Part shown: positions 13,192-22,064 of the stretch, piece by piece
How positions within the stretch are numbered: position 1 is the stretch's first letter
How the letters are laid out: every line of letters starts with the position of its first letter
Source of the DNA: an uncultured Ruminococcus sp.
GTDB lineage: Bacteria; Bacillota; Clostridia; Oscillospirales; Acutalibacteraceae
Reading direction: 5' to 3'
NCBI GenBank assembly: GCA_902803035.1
Contig: CADCON010000135.1
Coordinates: forward strand, 1 to 22,562
Length of the DNA stretch: 22,562 nt
The notes under the pieces: model-generated
What the model saw: the letters and a program-made list of their open reading frames with translations, nothing else
The model's database searches: none
What the model was told of the DNA's origin: nothing
Made by a program: the position numbers and the translations under genes

Positions 13192-13905
13192 ATGGCATTT
13201 CTGGGAGTAATCGGCGGTTTAGGGCCGATGGCAACCGCTTATTTCATGGAACTGGTTACCTCAATGACCGATGCGGACTGCGATCAGGCGCATATGCGTA
13301 TGCTGGTTTACAGTGTGCCGGATACGCCCGACCGCACTTCTTTCATTCTCGGCCGCAGTCAGGCCAGCCCTCTGCCGAATATGCTGGAGGCGGGACTGAC
13401 GCTTAAATCCTGCGGGGCGGACGTGATTGCCGTGCCGTGTATGACGGCGCATTATTTTCACCGCGAATTGGAATCGGCTATCGGCTTACGCATTCTCAAT
13501 GCCATAGAAGAATGCGCGGCGCTGCTTCAGAAGCACGGCGTGACCAACGCGGGCTTGATGGCGACGGAAGGCACAGTGCAGACGGGGCTTTTTCAGAAAG
13601 AGCTGGCGAAGCGCGGGATTGCGGCGACTGTTCCCGGCAGCGAAGGACAGCGCGCCGTGACGTCGCTGATTTTCGACGACGTGAAGCGCGGAAGACCGCC
13701 GGATATGGATTCCTTCCGCAGCGTCAAGGATGAGCTGCGGCAGAAGGGCGCGGAAGTGATTCTGCTCGGCTGTACGGAGCTGTCCGTCATCAAACGGGAT
13801 TACGACGTCGGCGAAGGCGTACTTGACGCCATGGAGGTGCTGGCAGGAACCGCCGTCACGGTGTGCGGCAGGAAGCTGCCGCCGCATCTCCGCCTGATTA
13901 CATAA
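13192..13905 (+). CDS. Aspartate/glutamate racemase family protein
   Basis: A 237-residue cofactor-independent racemase that would interconvert L- and D-amino acids through two cysteines. Seen: LGVIGGLGPMATAYFMELV at the N-terminus (typical of aspartate racemase-like proteins), the first catalytic Cys in VPCMTAH and the second in LLGCTEL. The usual residue after the first Cys is Asn (CNTAH); here it is Met, which could shift specificity. AGGAG 6 nt before ATG 13192 fixes the start; GTG 13189 is possible. It is embedded between a transglutaminase gene and a DltA-like adenylation gene, so it may supply the D-amino acid that the pathway loads. Confidence 0.87.
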   Translation: MAFLGVIGGLGPMATAYFMELVTSMTDADCDQAHMRMLVYSVPDTPDRTSFILGRSQASPLPNMLEAGLTLKSCGADVIAVPCMTAHYFHRELESAIGLRILNAIEECAALLQKHGVTNAGLMATEGTVQTGLFQKELAKRGIAATVPGSEGQRAVTSLIFDDVKRGRPPDMDSFRSVKDELRQKGAEVILLGCTELSVIKRDYDVGEGVLDAMEVLAGTAVTVCGRKLPPHLRLIT

Positions 13906-13949
13906 TGTTTACCATCTTTTTTCATCATTGAAGGAGGAATGAGGAGTCT

Positions 13950-15476
13950 ATGCGACAGAGAAATGTGCTGGAATACCTCGAAGCGACTGTCAGCCGGCTG
14001 CCGGATAAGGTGGCATTTGCCGACGACGAATGCCGGATGACCTTTTCACAGGTCTTTCATGACAGCCGCGCCATCGGAAGCGCGCTTGCCTCGAAGGGGC
14101 TGACGGGCGAGCCGATTGTGGTCTTTATGCCCAAAAGCCCCCGCGCTATCGCGGCGTTCTTCGGCTGCGTATACGGAGGCGACTATTATGTGCCTATTGA
14201 CCCGGAAATGCCGCGTTTCCGCATTGAACTGATCTTTGAGAATCTGAAGCCCAAAGCCGTTATCGTCGAGAGAAGCATTTCTGACGAGCTGTCCTCCTAT
14301 CGGCATGGCGGCGAGCTGCTCTTCTTCGACGAACTGATACGGACACCGGTTGACGAACCGCTGTTGTCCGGCATCCGGGAACGGCAGATCGACACCGATC
14401 CGATCTATATTGTCTTTACTTCCGGCTCCACCGGCGTGCCGAAGGGCGTGGTGGCGTGTCACCGTTCGGTGATCGACTATATCGAACAGCTTTCCGAGGT
14501 GCTGGGCTTCTCGGAAGAAACGCGGTTTGCCAACCAATCGCCGCTCTACTTCGACGCGTGCCTGAAGGAATTGTATCCCACGCTCAAATTCGGCGCAACG
14601 ACCTTCCTGACGCCCAAGCAGCTCTTCATGTTCCCTGTAAAGCTGGTGGAATATCTCAATGAACACCGCATCAATACGGTCTGCTGGGTGGTTTCCGCCC
14701 TGACAATGATTTCCGCCTTCCGCACCTTCGACAAGGTGAAGCCGGAATATCTGCGCACGGTGGCTTTCGGCAGCGAGGTTTTTCCCATCAAGCAATTCAA
14801 GCGTTGGCGGGAAGCACTGCCTGAAGCGACCTTCACCAATCTCTACGGCCCGACCGAAACCACCGGAATGTGCTGCTATTACCGCGTTGACCGCGATTTT
14901 GCCCCGGACGAGGTGATTCCTGTGGGAAGACCCTTCCATAACCGGGAAATACTGCTTCTGACCAAGGACAATCAGCCTGCCGCGCCCGGAGAGGTGGGGG
15001 AAATCTGTGTGCGCGGCACCGCGCTCACGCTCGGATATTATCACGCGTTCGACCGGACGGATGAAGTGTTCGTGCAGAATCCCCTCAACGACCGTTACCC
15101 TGAACTCATTTACCGCACAGGCGATCTGGGGCGGCTCAATGAGCGCGGGGAACTCATTTTCGTTTCGCGCAAGGATCATCAGATCAAGCACATGGGTCAC
15201 CGCATCGAGCTGGGCGAAATTGAAGCCAACGTCAACCTGCTGCCGGGCGTTTCGATGTGCTGCTGCCTTTTCAATAAGGAAAAGGACAAAATAGAGCTTT
15301 TCTATGTCGGCGAAGACAGCGAAGCGGAACTGCTTACGGCATTGAAGGACAAGCTCCCCCGCTATATGCTTCCCAACCGCCTGACCAAGCTCGAAAGACT
15401 CCCGCTTACCGCCAACGGCAAAATCGACCGCATGACCCTCATGCGCCGGGTGGAAAACCAGGGAAACGCCGAATGA
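13950..15476 (+). CDS. dltA: DltA-like amino acid adenylating ligase
   Basis: A 508-residue stand-alone adenylation enzyme that activates an amino acid with ATP and loads it on a carrier protein; in dlt systems this is D-alanine for esterifying teichoic acids. Seen: core motif TSGSTGVPKGVV, FDACLKELYPTL (the Asp that binds the amino group in DltA), NLYGPTETTGM, YRTGDLGRLNERGEL, RKDHQIKHMGHRIELGEIE, and the terminal LPLTANGKIDR with the catalytic Lys. Length matches DltA (about 505). One difference stands out: the DltA segment FCGEVLP reads FGSEVFP here, so the Cys linked to D-alanine selectivity is replaced. The amino acid may therefore not be D-Ala. A carrier gene follows at once. Confidence 0.87.
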   Translation: MRQRNVLEYLEATVSRLPDKVAFADDECRMTFSQVFHDSRAIGSALASKGLTGEPIVVFMPKSPRAIAAFFGCVYGGDYYVPIDPEMPRFRIELIFENLKPKAVIVERSISDELSSYRHGGELLFFDELIRTPVDEPLLSGIRERQIDTDPIYIVFTSGSTGVPKGVVACHRSVIDYIEQLSEVLGFSEETRFANQSPLYFDACLKELYPTLKFGATTFLTPKQLFMFPVKLVEYLNEHRINTVCWVVSALTMISAFRTFDKVKPEYLRTVAFGSEVFPIKQFKRWREALPEATFTNLYGPTETTGMCCYYRVDRDFAPDEVIPVGRPFHNREILLLTKDNQPAAPGEVGEICVRGTALTLGYYHAFDRTDEVFVQNPLNDRYPELIYRTGDLGRLNERGELIFVSRKDHQIKHMGHRIELGEIEANVNLLPGVSMCCCLFNKEKDKIELFYVGEDSEAELLTALKDKLPRYMLPNRLTKLERLPLTANGKIDRMTLMRRVENQGNAE

Positions 15477-15529
15477 CATGGCATTCCGATTCCCTTTTAA
15501 CATTTTAAACCAAGAAGGAGACCGCTATC

Positions 15530-15757
15530 ATGGAAGAACTTATTGAAATTCTGACCGACCTGCACCCCGACGTTGATTTTACGACGACAGAAGGATTAGT
15601 GGATGACCGTATTCTCGATTCACTTGACATTGTTTCCCTGATCTCGGAAATTGACGACCGCTTCGACGTGGCGATTCCCGCCGAAGAGATTATCCCTGAG
15701 AACTTCAATTCAGCAAAGGCGATCTACGACCTCATCCGCCGTCTTGAAGATGAATAA
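15530..15757 (+). CDS. dltC: DltC-like aminoacyl carrier protein
   Basis: A 75-residue acidic four-helix carrier protein. Seen: the phosphopantetheine attachment site DSLDIVSLISEID, with Ser at about residue 30, and the helix III region VAIPAEEIIPENFNSAKAIYDLI typical of DltC. Size matches DltC (about 78). AAGGAG lies upstream of the ATG. It should receive the aminoacyl group from the preceding ligase and present it to the MBOAT protein encoded 19 nt downstream. The order here is A-C-B-D rather than the classical A-B-C-D. Confidence 0.92.
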   Translation: MEELIEILTDLHPDVDFTTTEGLVDDRILDSLDIVSLISEIDDRFDVAIPAEEIIPENFNSAKAIYDLIRRLEDE

Positions 15758-15776
15758 GTGACAGAAAGGAGGTTCT

Positions 15777-17360
15777 ATGCTTTTTACATCCATGCCGTTC
15801 GTCATTTTTCTGGCGGCGACTCTGTTTCTCTATTACATCATACCGAAAAAGGCGCAATGGGGCTTCCTTCTGGCCGCGAGCTATGTGTTCTACGCCATTG
15901 CCGACCTGCGTTATCTGCTGTTTATCATGACCACCACGGTGACCGTGTGGTATGTCGCGCTGCGGGTGGAAAAAATCAATCTGGAGCAGAAGGAATACAT
16001 AAAGGCGCACAAAGCGGAGCTTTCCAAGGAGGAAAAAACCGCCTACAAAAACCGGGGCAAGCGGCGCAGATGGCATTGGCTGCTGCTGGGACTGCTTTTT
16101 AATCTCGGCATTCTTTCGGTGACCAAATACACCAATTTTGTCATCTCCAACCTGAACAGCCTGTTTCACGGCGCGGTAACGATGCAGCCGGTGGATATGA
16201 TTGTTCCGCTTGGCATTTCCTTCTATACGTTCCAGTCGCTCGGCTACCTGATAGACGTCTATCGCGGAAAGCAGGAAGCGCAGCACAATCCGCTGAAGTT
16301 CGCGCTGTTTGTGTCCTTTTTCCCGCAACTGGCGCAGGGGCCTATCAGCCGCTATAACCAGCTGGCGCCCACGCTGCTGGCGGAGCATTCCTTTGAGGTG
16401 AAAACGTTCTCTTACGGACTCATGCGGATTCTGTGGGGCTATTTTAAAAAGGTCGTCATCGCCGACCGCATCATTACGGGTGTGACAACGCTCATCGGCG
16501 ACGCCAAATACACGGGTGCCTATGTTTTCTGCGCGATGTTTTTTTACGCCTTTGAATTATACTGCGACTTTACCGGCGGCATCGACATCACCATCGGAAT
16601 AGCGGAAACAATGGGCATTCGGGTGACGGAAAACTTCAATCTTCCGTATTTTTCCAAAAATATCAAGGAATACTGGAACCGCTGGCACATCACCATGGGA
16701 ACATGGTTTACCGACTATATTTTTTATCCCATCTCCGTGTGCGGTCCGATGCTGAAGCTCTCCAAATGGTCGCGTACCCATCTTCCCAAGGCCATCGGCA
16801 AGCGCGTGACGGTCTATCTCTCCTGTTTTGCCGTGTGGCTGGCTACCGGCATCTGGCATGGCGCGGCGTGGAATTTTGTCGCGTGGGGACTGACCAATTA
16901 CGTCGTGATTATGGTGTCCCAGGAACTGGAACCGCTGTACGCCAGATTTCACGCCCGCTTCGGATGGAAGGGCAAGACCGCGTATGAGGGCTTTCAGATA
17001 CTTCGGACGGTGGTGCTCATGTCGGCCATCCGTATGTTTGACTGCTACCGGGATGTGCCGCTCACGTTCCGCATGATGGGCAGTATGTTTACTTCCTTCA
17101 GGCTCTCCACCTTCTGGGACGGCTCCCTGCTGCAGATCGGTCTTTCGGCTTCGGATTACGCGGTGCTGCTGGCGGGCTTTGCGGTCGTGCTGGGCGTCAG
17201 CGTGATCAAACTGAAATCCGGCAGCGTGAGGGACAGAATCTATGAGAAACCCGCGTTTCTTTTCTATCAGTTGATGGCGGTTCTGCTGGTCGCCATTCTC
17301 GTGCTTGGCGCCTATGGCGTGGGGTACGATTCGAGCCAGTTCATCTATACACAATTCTGA
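15777..17360 (+). CDS. dltB: MBOAT family O-acyltransferase (DltB-like)
   Basis: A 527-residue polytopic membrane protein, larger than classical DltB (about 400) and closer in size to AlgI/PatA-type MBOATs. Seen: FTSMPFVIFLAATLFLYYIIP at the N-terminus, multiple membrane helices, the MBOAT motif YWNRWHITMGTWFTDYIFYP, and the catalytic His in GIWHGAAWNFVAWG (H361). A basic hydrophilic stretch with KEEKTAYKNRGKRRR lies near residue 80. It would transfer the aminoacyl group from the carrier protein across or at the membrane to a cell-surface acceptor. AAAGGAGG lies just before the ATG. It is followed 12 nt later by a DltD-like gene. Confidence 0.9.
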   Translation: MLFTSMPFVIFLAATLFLYYIIPKKAQWGFLLAASYVFYAIADLRYLLFIMTTTVTVWYVALRVEKINLEQKEYIKAHKAELSKEEKTAYKNRGKRRRWHWLLLGLLFNLGILSVTKYTNFVISNLNSLFHGAVTMQPVDMIVPLGISFYTFQSLGYLIDVYRGKQEAQHNPLKFALFVSFFPQLAQGPISRYNQLAPTLLAEHSFEVKTFSYGLMRILWGYFKKVVIADRIITGVTTLIGDAKYTGAYVFCAMFFYAFELYCDFTGGIDITIGIAETMGIRVTENFNLPYFSKNIKEYWNRWHITMGTWFTDYIFYPISVCGPMLKLSKWSRTHLPKAIGKRVTVYLSCFAVWLATGIWHGAAWNFVAWGLTNYVVIMVSQELEPLYARFHARFGWKGKTAYEGFQILRTVVLMSAIRMFDCYRDVPLTFRMMGSMFTSFRLSTFWDGSLLQIGLSASDYAVLLAGFAVVLGVSVIKLKSGSVRDRIYEKPAFLFYQLMAVLLVAILVLGAYGVGYDSSQFIYTQF

Positions 17361-17372
17361 GGAGGCGGCAGC

Positions 17373-18989
17373 ATGAAAAGAAATCGAAAAAAAGTCGCCG
17401 CCGTCCTGCTTGTTGCCCTCTGGATCGGGGTGCTGTACCTGCTGCAATGCCTGGTGGTGCCCAAATACCAGACCGGCGTGGTGGAAGGCTCCATGATCGA
17501 AGAATATTACCGCGACCCCACCCGACACGATGTGGTGATGATCGGCGACTGCGAAATCTATGAGAACATTTCAACCGTCGAATTGTGGCGGCAGTATGGC
17601 ATTACCTCCTACCTCCGCGGCAGCGCGCAGCAGCTTCCGTGGCAGTCCTATTACCTGCTGGAAGACACCCTGCGGTACGAAACGCCAAAGGTAGTGGTGT
17701 TCAATGTTTTATCCCTGAAGTATAATGAACCTCAGAGTGAAGCCTACAACCGCATGAGTATTGACGGTATGAAATGGTCGTCCGCGAAGGTCGGCGCCAT
17801 TCAATCTTCCATGACGGAAGAGGAGAATTTCATCGATTACGTGTTTCCGCTGCTGCGCTATCATTCACGGTGGTCGGAATTGACGCGGGACGACATCACG
17901 CATATGTTTTCCAAAGACCTGGTGACATTCAACGGCTATTATATGCGCGCGGATATCAGGCCGGAGGACGAATTTCCCGACCCCATGCCGCTGGCGGATT
18001 ACACTCTCGGTCAGAACGCGATGAGCTATCTCAGGCGAATGGACGCGCTGTGCAAGGAGAAGGGAATTACGCTGGTGCTGGTCAAGGCGCCGACGCTCTA
18101 TCCCCACTGGTATGATGAATGGGACAGCCAGATTGCCGATTACGCGGCTGAAAACGGGCTTTCCTATCTCAATTTCATTGATCTGCGCGAAAAAATCGGT
18201 CTGGATATGAGTATGGACACCTACGACGCCGGTCTTCATCTTAATGTCGCCGGCGCGGAAAAACTGGCGGATTACTTCGGCGGATGGCTGAGAGAAAACG
18301 GCGGACTTCCCGATCATCGCGGGGAAAAGGCATACGCGGATTATTATGAAGCGCTGACAAAGAATTACGAGAAAGAAAAAAATGCACAGCTCACGGAGCT
18401 GGAGAAGACCGGACAGCTTCTCTCCCACGCTCCCGTGGCAGTAAAGGAGACAGGTTTTATGAAAAAGATCATTGTTTTTGCCCTGATTGCGGCCCTGTGT
18501 CTCGGGCTTGCCGCCTGCTCGCCCTCGTCGGGCAGTACAGAAGCCAGCTCCGCCGTTTCCTCCGAGAAGGCGGCGGATGTCTTCACCTTTACCTATCATG
18601 ACGTCAGAATCGCGCTGAAGGATGAGATGGCACCCATCGTCAAGAAACTCGGCGAGCCGAAAAAATACTTTGAATCCGAATCCTGCGCCTTTAAGGGACT
18701 TGACAAGGTTTACACCTATGACGGCGTTGTGATCAGAACCTACCCGCAGGATAACGTGGATTATGTCCTGAGCGTGGAATTCAAGGATGACACAGTGGCG
18801 ACCGAGGAGGGCGTTTCCATCGGGGATACCCGCCAGAAGGTCGAAAAAACCTACGGCAAGACCGAGGAAACCTCCGCAAGATCCGCCACCTATGCCAAGG
18901 GCGGCGTAGTGCTTTCGGTTATCTTCGGTGAGGACGACACGGTTTCTTCCATCACCTATACGATTGAGTCACAGACCTCCAACAACTGA
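17373..18989 (+). CDS. DltD-like SGNH-type protein running in frame into a lipoprotein
   Basis: A 538-codon frame with two apparent proteins. Residues 1-362 are DltD-like: an N-terminal anchor (VAAVLLVALWIGVLYLLQCLVV), MIGDCEIYENIS (the SGNH block I position reads GDCEI rather than GDSE or GSSE), SYLRGSAQQLPW, VLVKAPTLYPHW, and DAGLHLNVAGAEKLADYF with the late Asp-x-x-His of the fold. Residues 363-538 look like a complete lipoprotein with its own signal peptide, described separately. No stop codon separates them. A TAA sits at 18442-18444 in the +1 frame, just before an internal RBS, where one expects the DltD-like gene to end. A lost stop, a frameshift or a sequencing error are all possible. 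The final domain of the dlt-like operon ends at terminator 19016-19062. Confidence 0.75.
   Translation: MKRNRKKVAAVLLVALWIGVLYLLQCLVVPKYQTGVVEGSMIEEYYRDPTRHDVVMIGDCEIYENISTVELWRQYGITSYLRGSAQQLPWQSYYLLEDTLRYETPKVVVFNVLSLKYNEPQSEAYNRMSIDGMKWSSAKVGAIQSSMTEEENFIDYVFPLLRYHSRWSELTRDDITHMFSKDLVTFNGYYMRADIRPEDEFPDPMPLADYTLGQNAMSYLRRMDALCKEKGITLVLVKAPTLYPHWYDEWDSQIADYAAENGLSYLNFIDLREKIGLDMSMDTYDAGLHLNVAGAEKLADYFGGWLRENGGLPDHRGEKAYADYYEALTKNYEKEKNAQLTELEKTGQLLSHAPVAVKETGFMKKIIVFALIAALCLGLAACSPSSGSTEASSAVSSEKAADVFTFTYHDVRIALKDEMAPIVKKLGEPKKYFESESCAFKGLDKVYTYDGVVIRTYPQDNVDYVLSVEFKDDTVATEEGVSIGDTRQKVEKTYGKTEETSARSATYAKGGVVLSVIFGEDDTVSSITYTIESQTSNN
18459..18989 (+). CDS. Small lipoprotein with SmpA/BamE-like fold, internal start
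   Basis: A 176-residue lipoprotein if translated from ATG 18459, which has a good RBS (AAAGGAGA, 18443-18450, 8 nt away). Seen: a signal peptide MKKIIVFALIAALCLGLAAC with lipobox L-A-A-C20, a Ser/Ala-rich linker, then two similar beta-rich segments: DVRIALKDEMAPIVKKLGEP and GVSIGDTRQKVEKTYGK. The second has the G-x-s-x-x-x-V pattern of SmpA/BamE or BLIP-like domains. It should be anchored to the outer face of the membrane. It shares its frame with the upstream DltD-like sequence. The independent signal peptide and RBS argue that it was, or still is, a separate gene. Confidence 0.65.
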   Translation: MKKIIVFALIAALCLGLAACSPSSGSTEASSAVSSEKAADVFTFTYHDVRIALKDEMAPIVKKLGEPKKYFESESCAFKGLDKVYTYDGVVIRTYPQDNVDYVLSVEFKDDTVATEEGVSIGDTRQKVEKTYGKTEETSARSATYAKGGVVLSVIFGEDDTVSSITYTIESQTSNN

Positions 18990-19015
18990 CCTTCTGCTGA
19001 GTGAATATCAGAAAG

Positions 19016-19062
19016 ACGCCCCGCTTCCGCAGGCCATGACAGGCTTAACGGAAGCGGGGCGT
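19016..19062. terminator. Bidirectional terminator between convergent units
   Basis: A perfect 14-bp inverted repeat, ACGCCCCGCTTCCG (19016-19029) with CGGAAGCGGGGCGT (19049-19062), loop 19 nt. Flanks are T-containing on both strands (TTCGTATATTTC on plus, CTTTCTGATATTC on minus). It lies between the end of the dlt-like operon and the end of the convergent transporter gene. Confidence 0.75.
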
Positions 19063-19071
19063 TCGTATATT

Positions 19072-20037
19072 TCATTGACTGTCGGAAATGATCCGCGTGA
19101 TGCCGGCCGCCTTTTCATGCCCCCGGCGGCTTTTCTCGCGGCTTCTTGCGTCCGGTGCGCCGGGGCAGAGCTGCGCGATGATAATTCCCGCCAGAATGAG
19201 AGCGCATCCGGCGTAAGCCTGCCACGCCATATGCGCGTGGAGAATGAGCACGCCGCCGATCACGCTGAAAACCGATTCCATTGAAAACACAATGGCGGCA
19301 ACCGTCGGGTCGGAATCCTTCTGCCCCAACGCCTGACAGGTGTAGGCAATGCCGACCGACATGATTCCGCCGTAGAATAACGGAATGGCAGCCGACTGAA
19401 CGGCGACAGGCGTGATGGTTTCCCAGATCAGCGCGCAGACAATGCTTTCCGAACCGCAGACGATAAACTGCCCCATGGAAAATTTCAGCGGGCTGAGCGT
19501 GGCGACGAACTGATCGATCACCAGAATGTGTACCGCCCACAGGACAGAGCCAGCGATTAAACAGCATTCGCCCGCGCCGATCCGGAGATTGAAGTTTTCG
19601 TCCAGATTGAGCATCAGCAGCCCCGCGACGGCGAGCACCGCGCCCGTCCAGACGAGGACGTGCGTTCTTTTGCGGAACAGAATCAGCGAGAGAATGGGGA
19701 CAATGACGGTGTAAAGCCCTGTAATAAAGCCCGCCTTGCCCGCAGGCGTTCCGAGCTGCACGCCGTACTGCTGCAGGGCGGACGCGAGAAACAGCACTGT
19801 TCCGGCTATACAGGAGCCGCCCAGCAGCTTTTTCCATGGAACGCGGTTCACGCGCTCCCTCTCGAACAGCAGGATCACGGGGGCGAGCGACGCCGCGCCG
19901 AGAAGGAAACGTATGCCGTTGAAAGAGAAGGTGCCGAGGTATTCCGCGCCGACTTCCTGCGCCACGAACGCCAGTCCCCAGATAACGGCGGTCAGCAGCA
20001 GAAGGAATGTGGCGCGAATTTGTCTGGTATTTTTCAT
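19072..20037 (-). CDS. DMT superfamily transporter (EamA domains)
   Basis: A 321-residue inner-membrane protein with about ten transmembrane helices in two EamA repeats. Seen: ATFLLLLTAVIWGLAFVAQEVGAEYLGTFSFNGIRFLLGA at the start of repeat one (the WG...F and N/RF pattern is typical), LILFRKRTHVLVWTGAVLAVAGLLML, and in repeat two FSMESVFSVIGGVLILHAHMAWQAYAGCALILAGIIIAQL. The substrate cannot be told; homologues export amino acids or other metabolites. GGAGG lies 13 nt before the ATG, a long spacing. A terminator just upstream separates it from the ABC transporter genes, so its expression needs read-through or a weak local promoter that I do not see. The C-terminal tail is basic. Confidence 0.9.
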   Translation of the reverse strand: MKNTRQIRATFLLLLTAVIWGLAFVAQEVGAEYLGTFSFNGIRFLLGAASLAPVILLFERERVNRVPWKKLLGGSCIAGTVLFLASALQQYGVQLGTPAGKAGFITGLYTVIVPILSLILFRKRTHVLVWTGAVLAVAGLLMLNLDENFNLRIGAGECCLIAGSVLWAVHILVIDQFVATLSPLKFSMGQFIVCGSESIVCALIWETITPVAVQSAAIPLFYGGIMSVGIAYTCQALGQKDSDPTVAAIVFSMESVFSVIGGVLILHAHMAWQAYAGCALILAGIIIAQLCPGAPDARSREKSRRGHEKAAGITRIISDSQ

Positions 20038-20063
20038 TTTATCAAAATGACCTCCACAGGTTC

Positions 20064-20106
20064 AAAAAGCACCGCGTTCCCTGCCCGATTTCGAGCCGGA
20101 ACGCGG
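20064..20106 (-). terminator. Terminator of the amino acid ABC transporter unit
   Basis: A 9-bp stem, CCGCGTTCC (20072-20080) with GGAACGCGG (20098-20106), loop 17 nt. On the minus strand it is followed by GTGC and five T (20064-20068). It lies 8 bp after the ATPase stop codon. Confidence 0.75.
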
Positions 20107-20113
20107 CGCAGTT

Positions 20114-20872
<759 letters not shown>

Positions 20873-20886
20873 GGCAAGTCCCTCCT

Positions 20887-21954
20887 TTATTCATATACCG
20901 AGAATTTCTTCTCGATCTTGCCGAAGACATAGGTAAAGAACGCCGTAATGATGAGATAAATGACCAGCGCGGGAATGAATACCAGATAGGAACCGCTGGC
21001 GGAAATGGTCTTGGAAATCGTGGTGATATCCATCAGACCGATAACGAACACCAGCGAAGCATCCTTGATCATCATGACGAATTCATTACAGACCGGCGGA
21101 ATCATGCGGCGGGCGGACTGCGGAATGATGATTTTTCTCATGGTCTGTCCGTAGCTCATGCCCAGCGCCTTGGCCGCTTCATACTGTCCCTTGTCGATGG
21201 ATTCGACTGCCGCGCGGACAATCTCGGCGCAGTAGGCCGCGCTGTTGAGAACGAAGGCGATGCAGGCGGCCACGAACGCGCCCTTGAAAACGCCCTCTGG
21301 ATCATTGGAATCAAACAGGCTGCGCCAGCTGAAGCCTTCAAAAATGCCGGGAACCGCCAGATAAATGCAGAAAAGCTGAATCATCAGCGGTGTGCCGCGG
21401 AAGAAAAAGATATAGGCGCGGCAGGGCAGGCTGATGATTGGGTTCTTTGAAATCTTTCCCAGCGCGAGGAAAACCGCGAGAAAAAGGCCGCATACAATGC
21501 TGATGGTAGTGAGAAGAATCGTCAGCTTCGCGCCGTAAAGAACACTTTGTCCGCAGCCGAGCATACGGTAGGTATAATTGATAAACTGACCGGTGACATT
21601 CCACGCGCCTTCGTCCGCCTGGTGGACGCTGCCGGCAAATCCGACGTATTTTTCGCTGATGCCCTTCACGCCGGACGTTGAGAAGGATGCGTAATTGATA
21701 AAGTAGAGGTCATTGTAGGTAATGGCAACCTGACGTCGGGACCGCGTTTCGTCCTTTTTCAGCTCCGTCCGGATCTTCTGTGACGCGGAATCCATCAGCT
21801 CCTGTTCGCTCGGCTTGACAAAGGCCAACCCCGTGGCGATGACCAATAAGGACAGCAGCACGACGGCAATGACGCGGGATTTCTTTTCCCATTTTCTCAC
21901 ATCAAACACCGAAATGAGCCAGCGGAAAAACGACACTATTTTTGAGGTTTTCAT
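20887..21954 (-). CDS. Polar amino acid ABC transporter permease with long N-terminal extension
   Basis: A 355-residue permease, well above the usual 215-240 for the HisM/GlnP family. Seen: an N-terminal membrane segment (VIAVVLLSLLVIATGLAFV), then about 90 mostly polar residues, then the canonical permease core from GCGQSVLYGAKLTILLTTISIVCGLFLAV. FFRGTPLMIQLFCIYL and the EAA loop EAAKALGMSYGQTMRKIIIPQS, which docks the ATPase, follow. The extra segment probably lies outside the membrane if the first helix is N-in. An ATG at 21954 has GAAGG 9 nt upstream; the open frame extends to 21996, but that part lies next to the hairpin and lacks an RBS. It sits between the substrate-binding protein gene and the ATPase gene. 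Confidence 0.9.
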   Translation of the reverse strand: MKTSKIVSFFRWLISVFDVRKWEKKSRVIAVVLLSLLVIATGLAFVKPSEQELMDSASQKIRTELKKDETRSRRQVAITYNDLYFINYASFSTSGVKGISEKYVGFAGSVHQADEGAWNVTGQFINYTYRMLGCGQSVLYGAKLTILLTTISIVCGLFLAVFLALGKISKNPIISLPCRAYIFFFRGTPLMIQLFCIYLAVPGIFEGFSWRSLFDSNDPEGVFKGAFVAACIAFVLNSAAYCAEIVRAAVESIDKGQYEAAKALGMSYGQTMRKIIIPQSARRMIPPVCNEFVMMIKDASLVFVIGLMDITTISKTISASGSYLVFIPALVIYLIITAFFTYVFGKIEKKFSVYE

Positions 21955-21994
21955 TTGGTTACACCTTCTGTTCTGTTGATGATGCATTAAAACC

Positions 21995-22038
21995 AATTAA
22001 AGGCACACAGCGAAAGCCGCCGCCATGTGCCTTTAATT
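21995..22038 (-). terminator. Intercistronic hairpin between binding-protein and permease genes
   Basis: A perfect 13-bp inverted repeat, AATTAAAGGCACA (21995-22007) with TGTGCCTTTAATT (22026-22038), loop 18 nt. On the minus strand it lies 27 bp after the binding-protein stop. With only a weak U-run after it, it probably gives partial termination or protects the upstream mRNA, so that binding protein is made in excess of permease. Confidence 0.6.
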
Positions 22039-22064
22039 CCCTGTTTTCTGTCTGTTGTTGAGGA

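Noticed and set aside
14046..15503. Long minus-strand open frame of 485 codons
   Set aside because: It lies opposite the dltA-like gene, has no recognisable family motifs and is a codon-bias shadow.
16557..17528. Minus-strand open frame of 323 codons
   Set aside because: It is opposite the MBOAT gene, which has clear motifs on the plus strand; the composition is rich in His, Gln and Arg as expected of a shadow.
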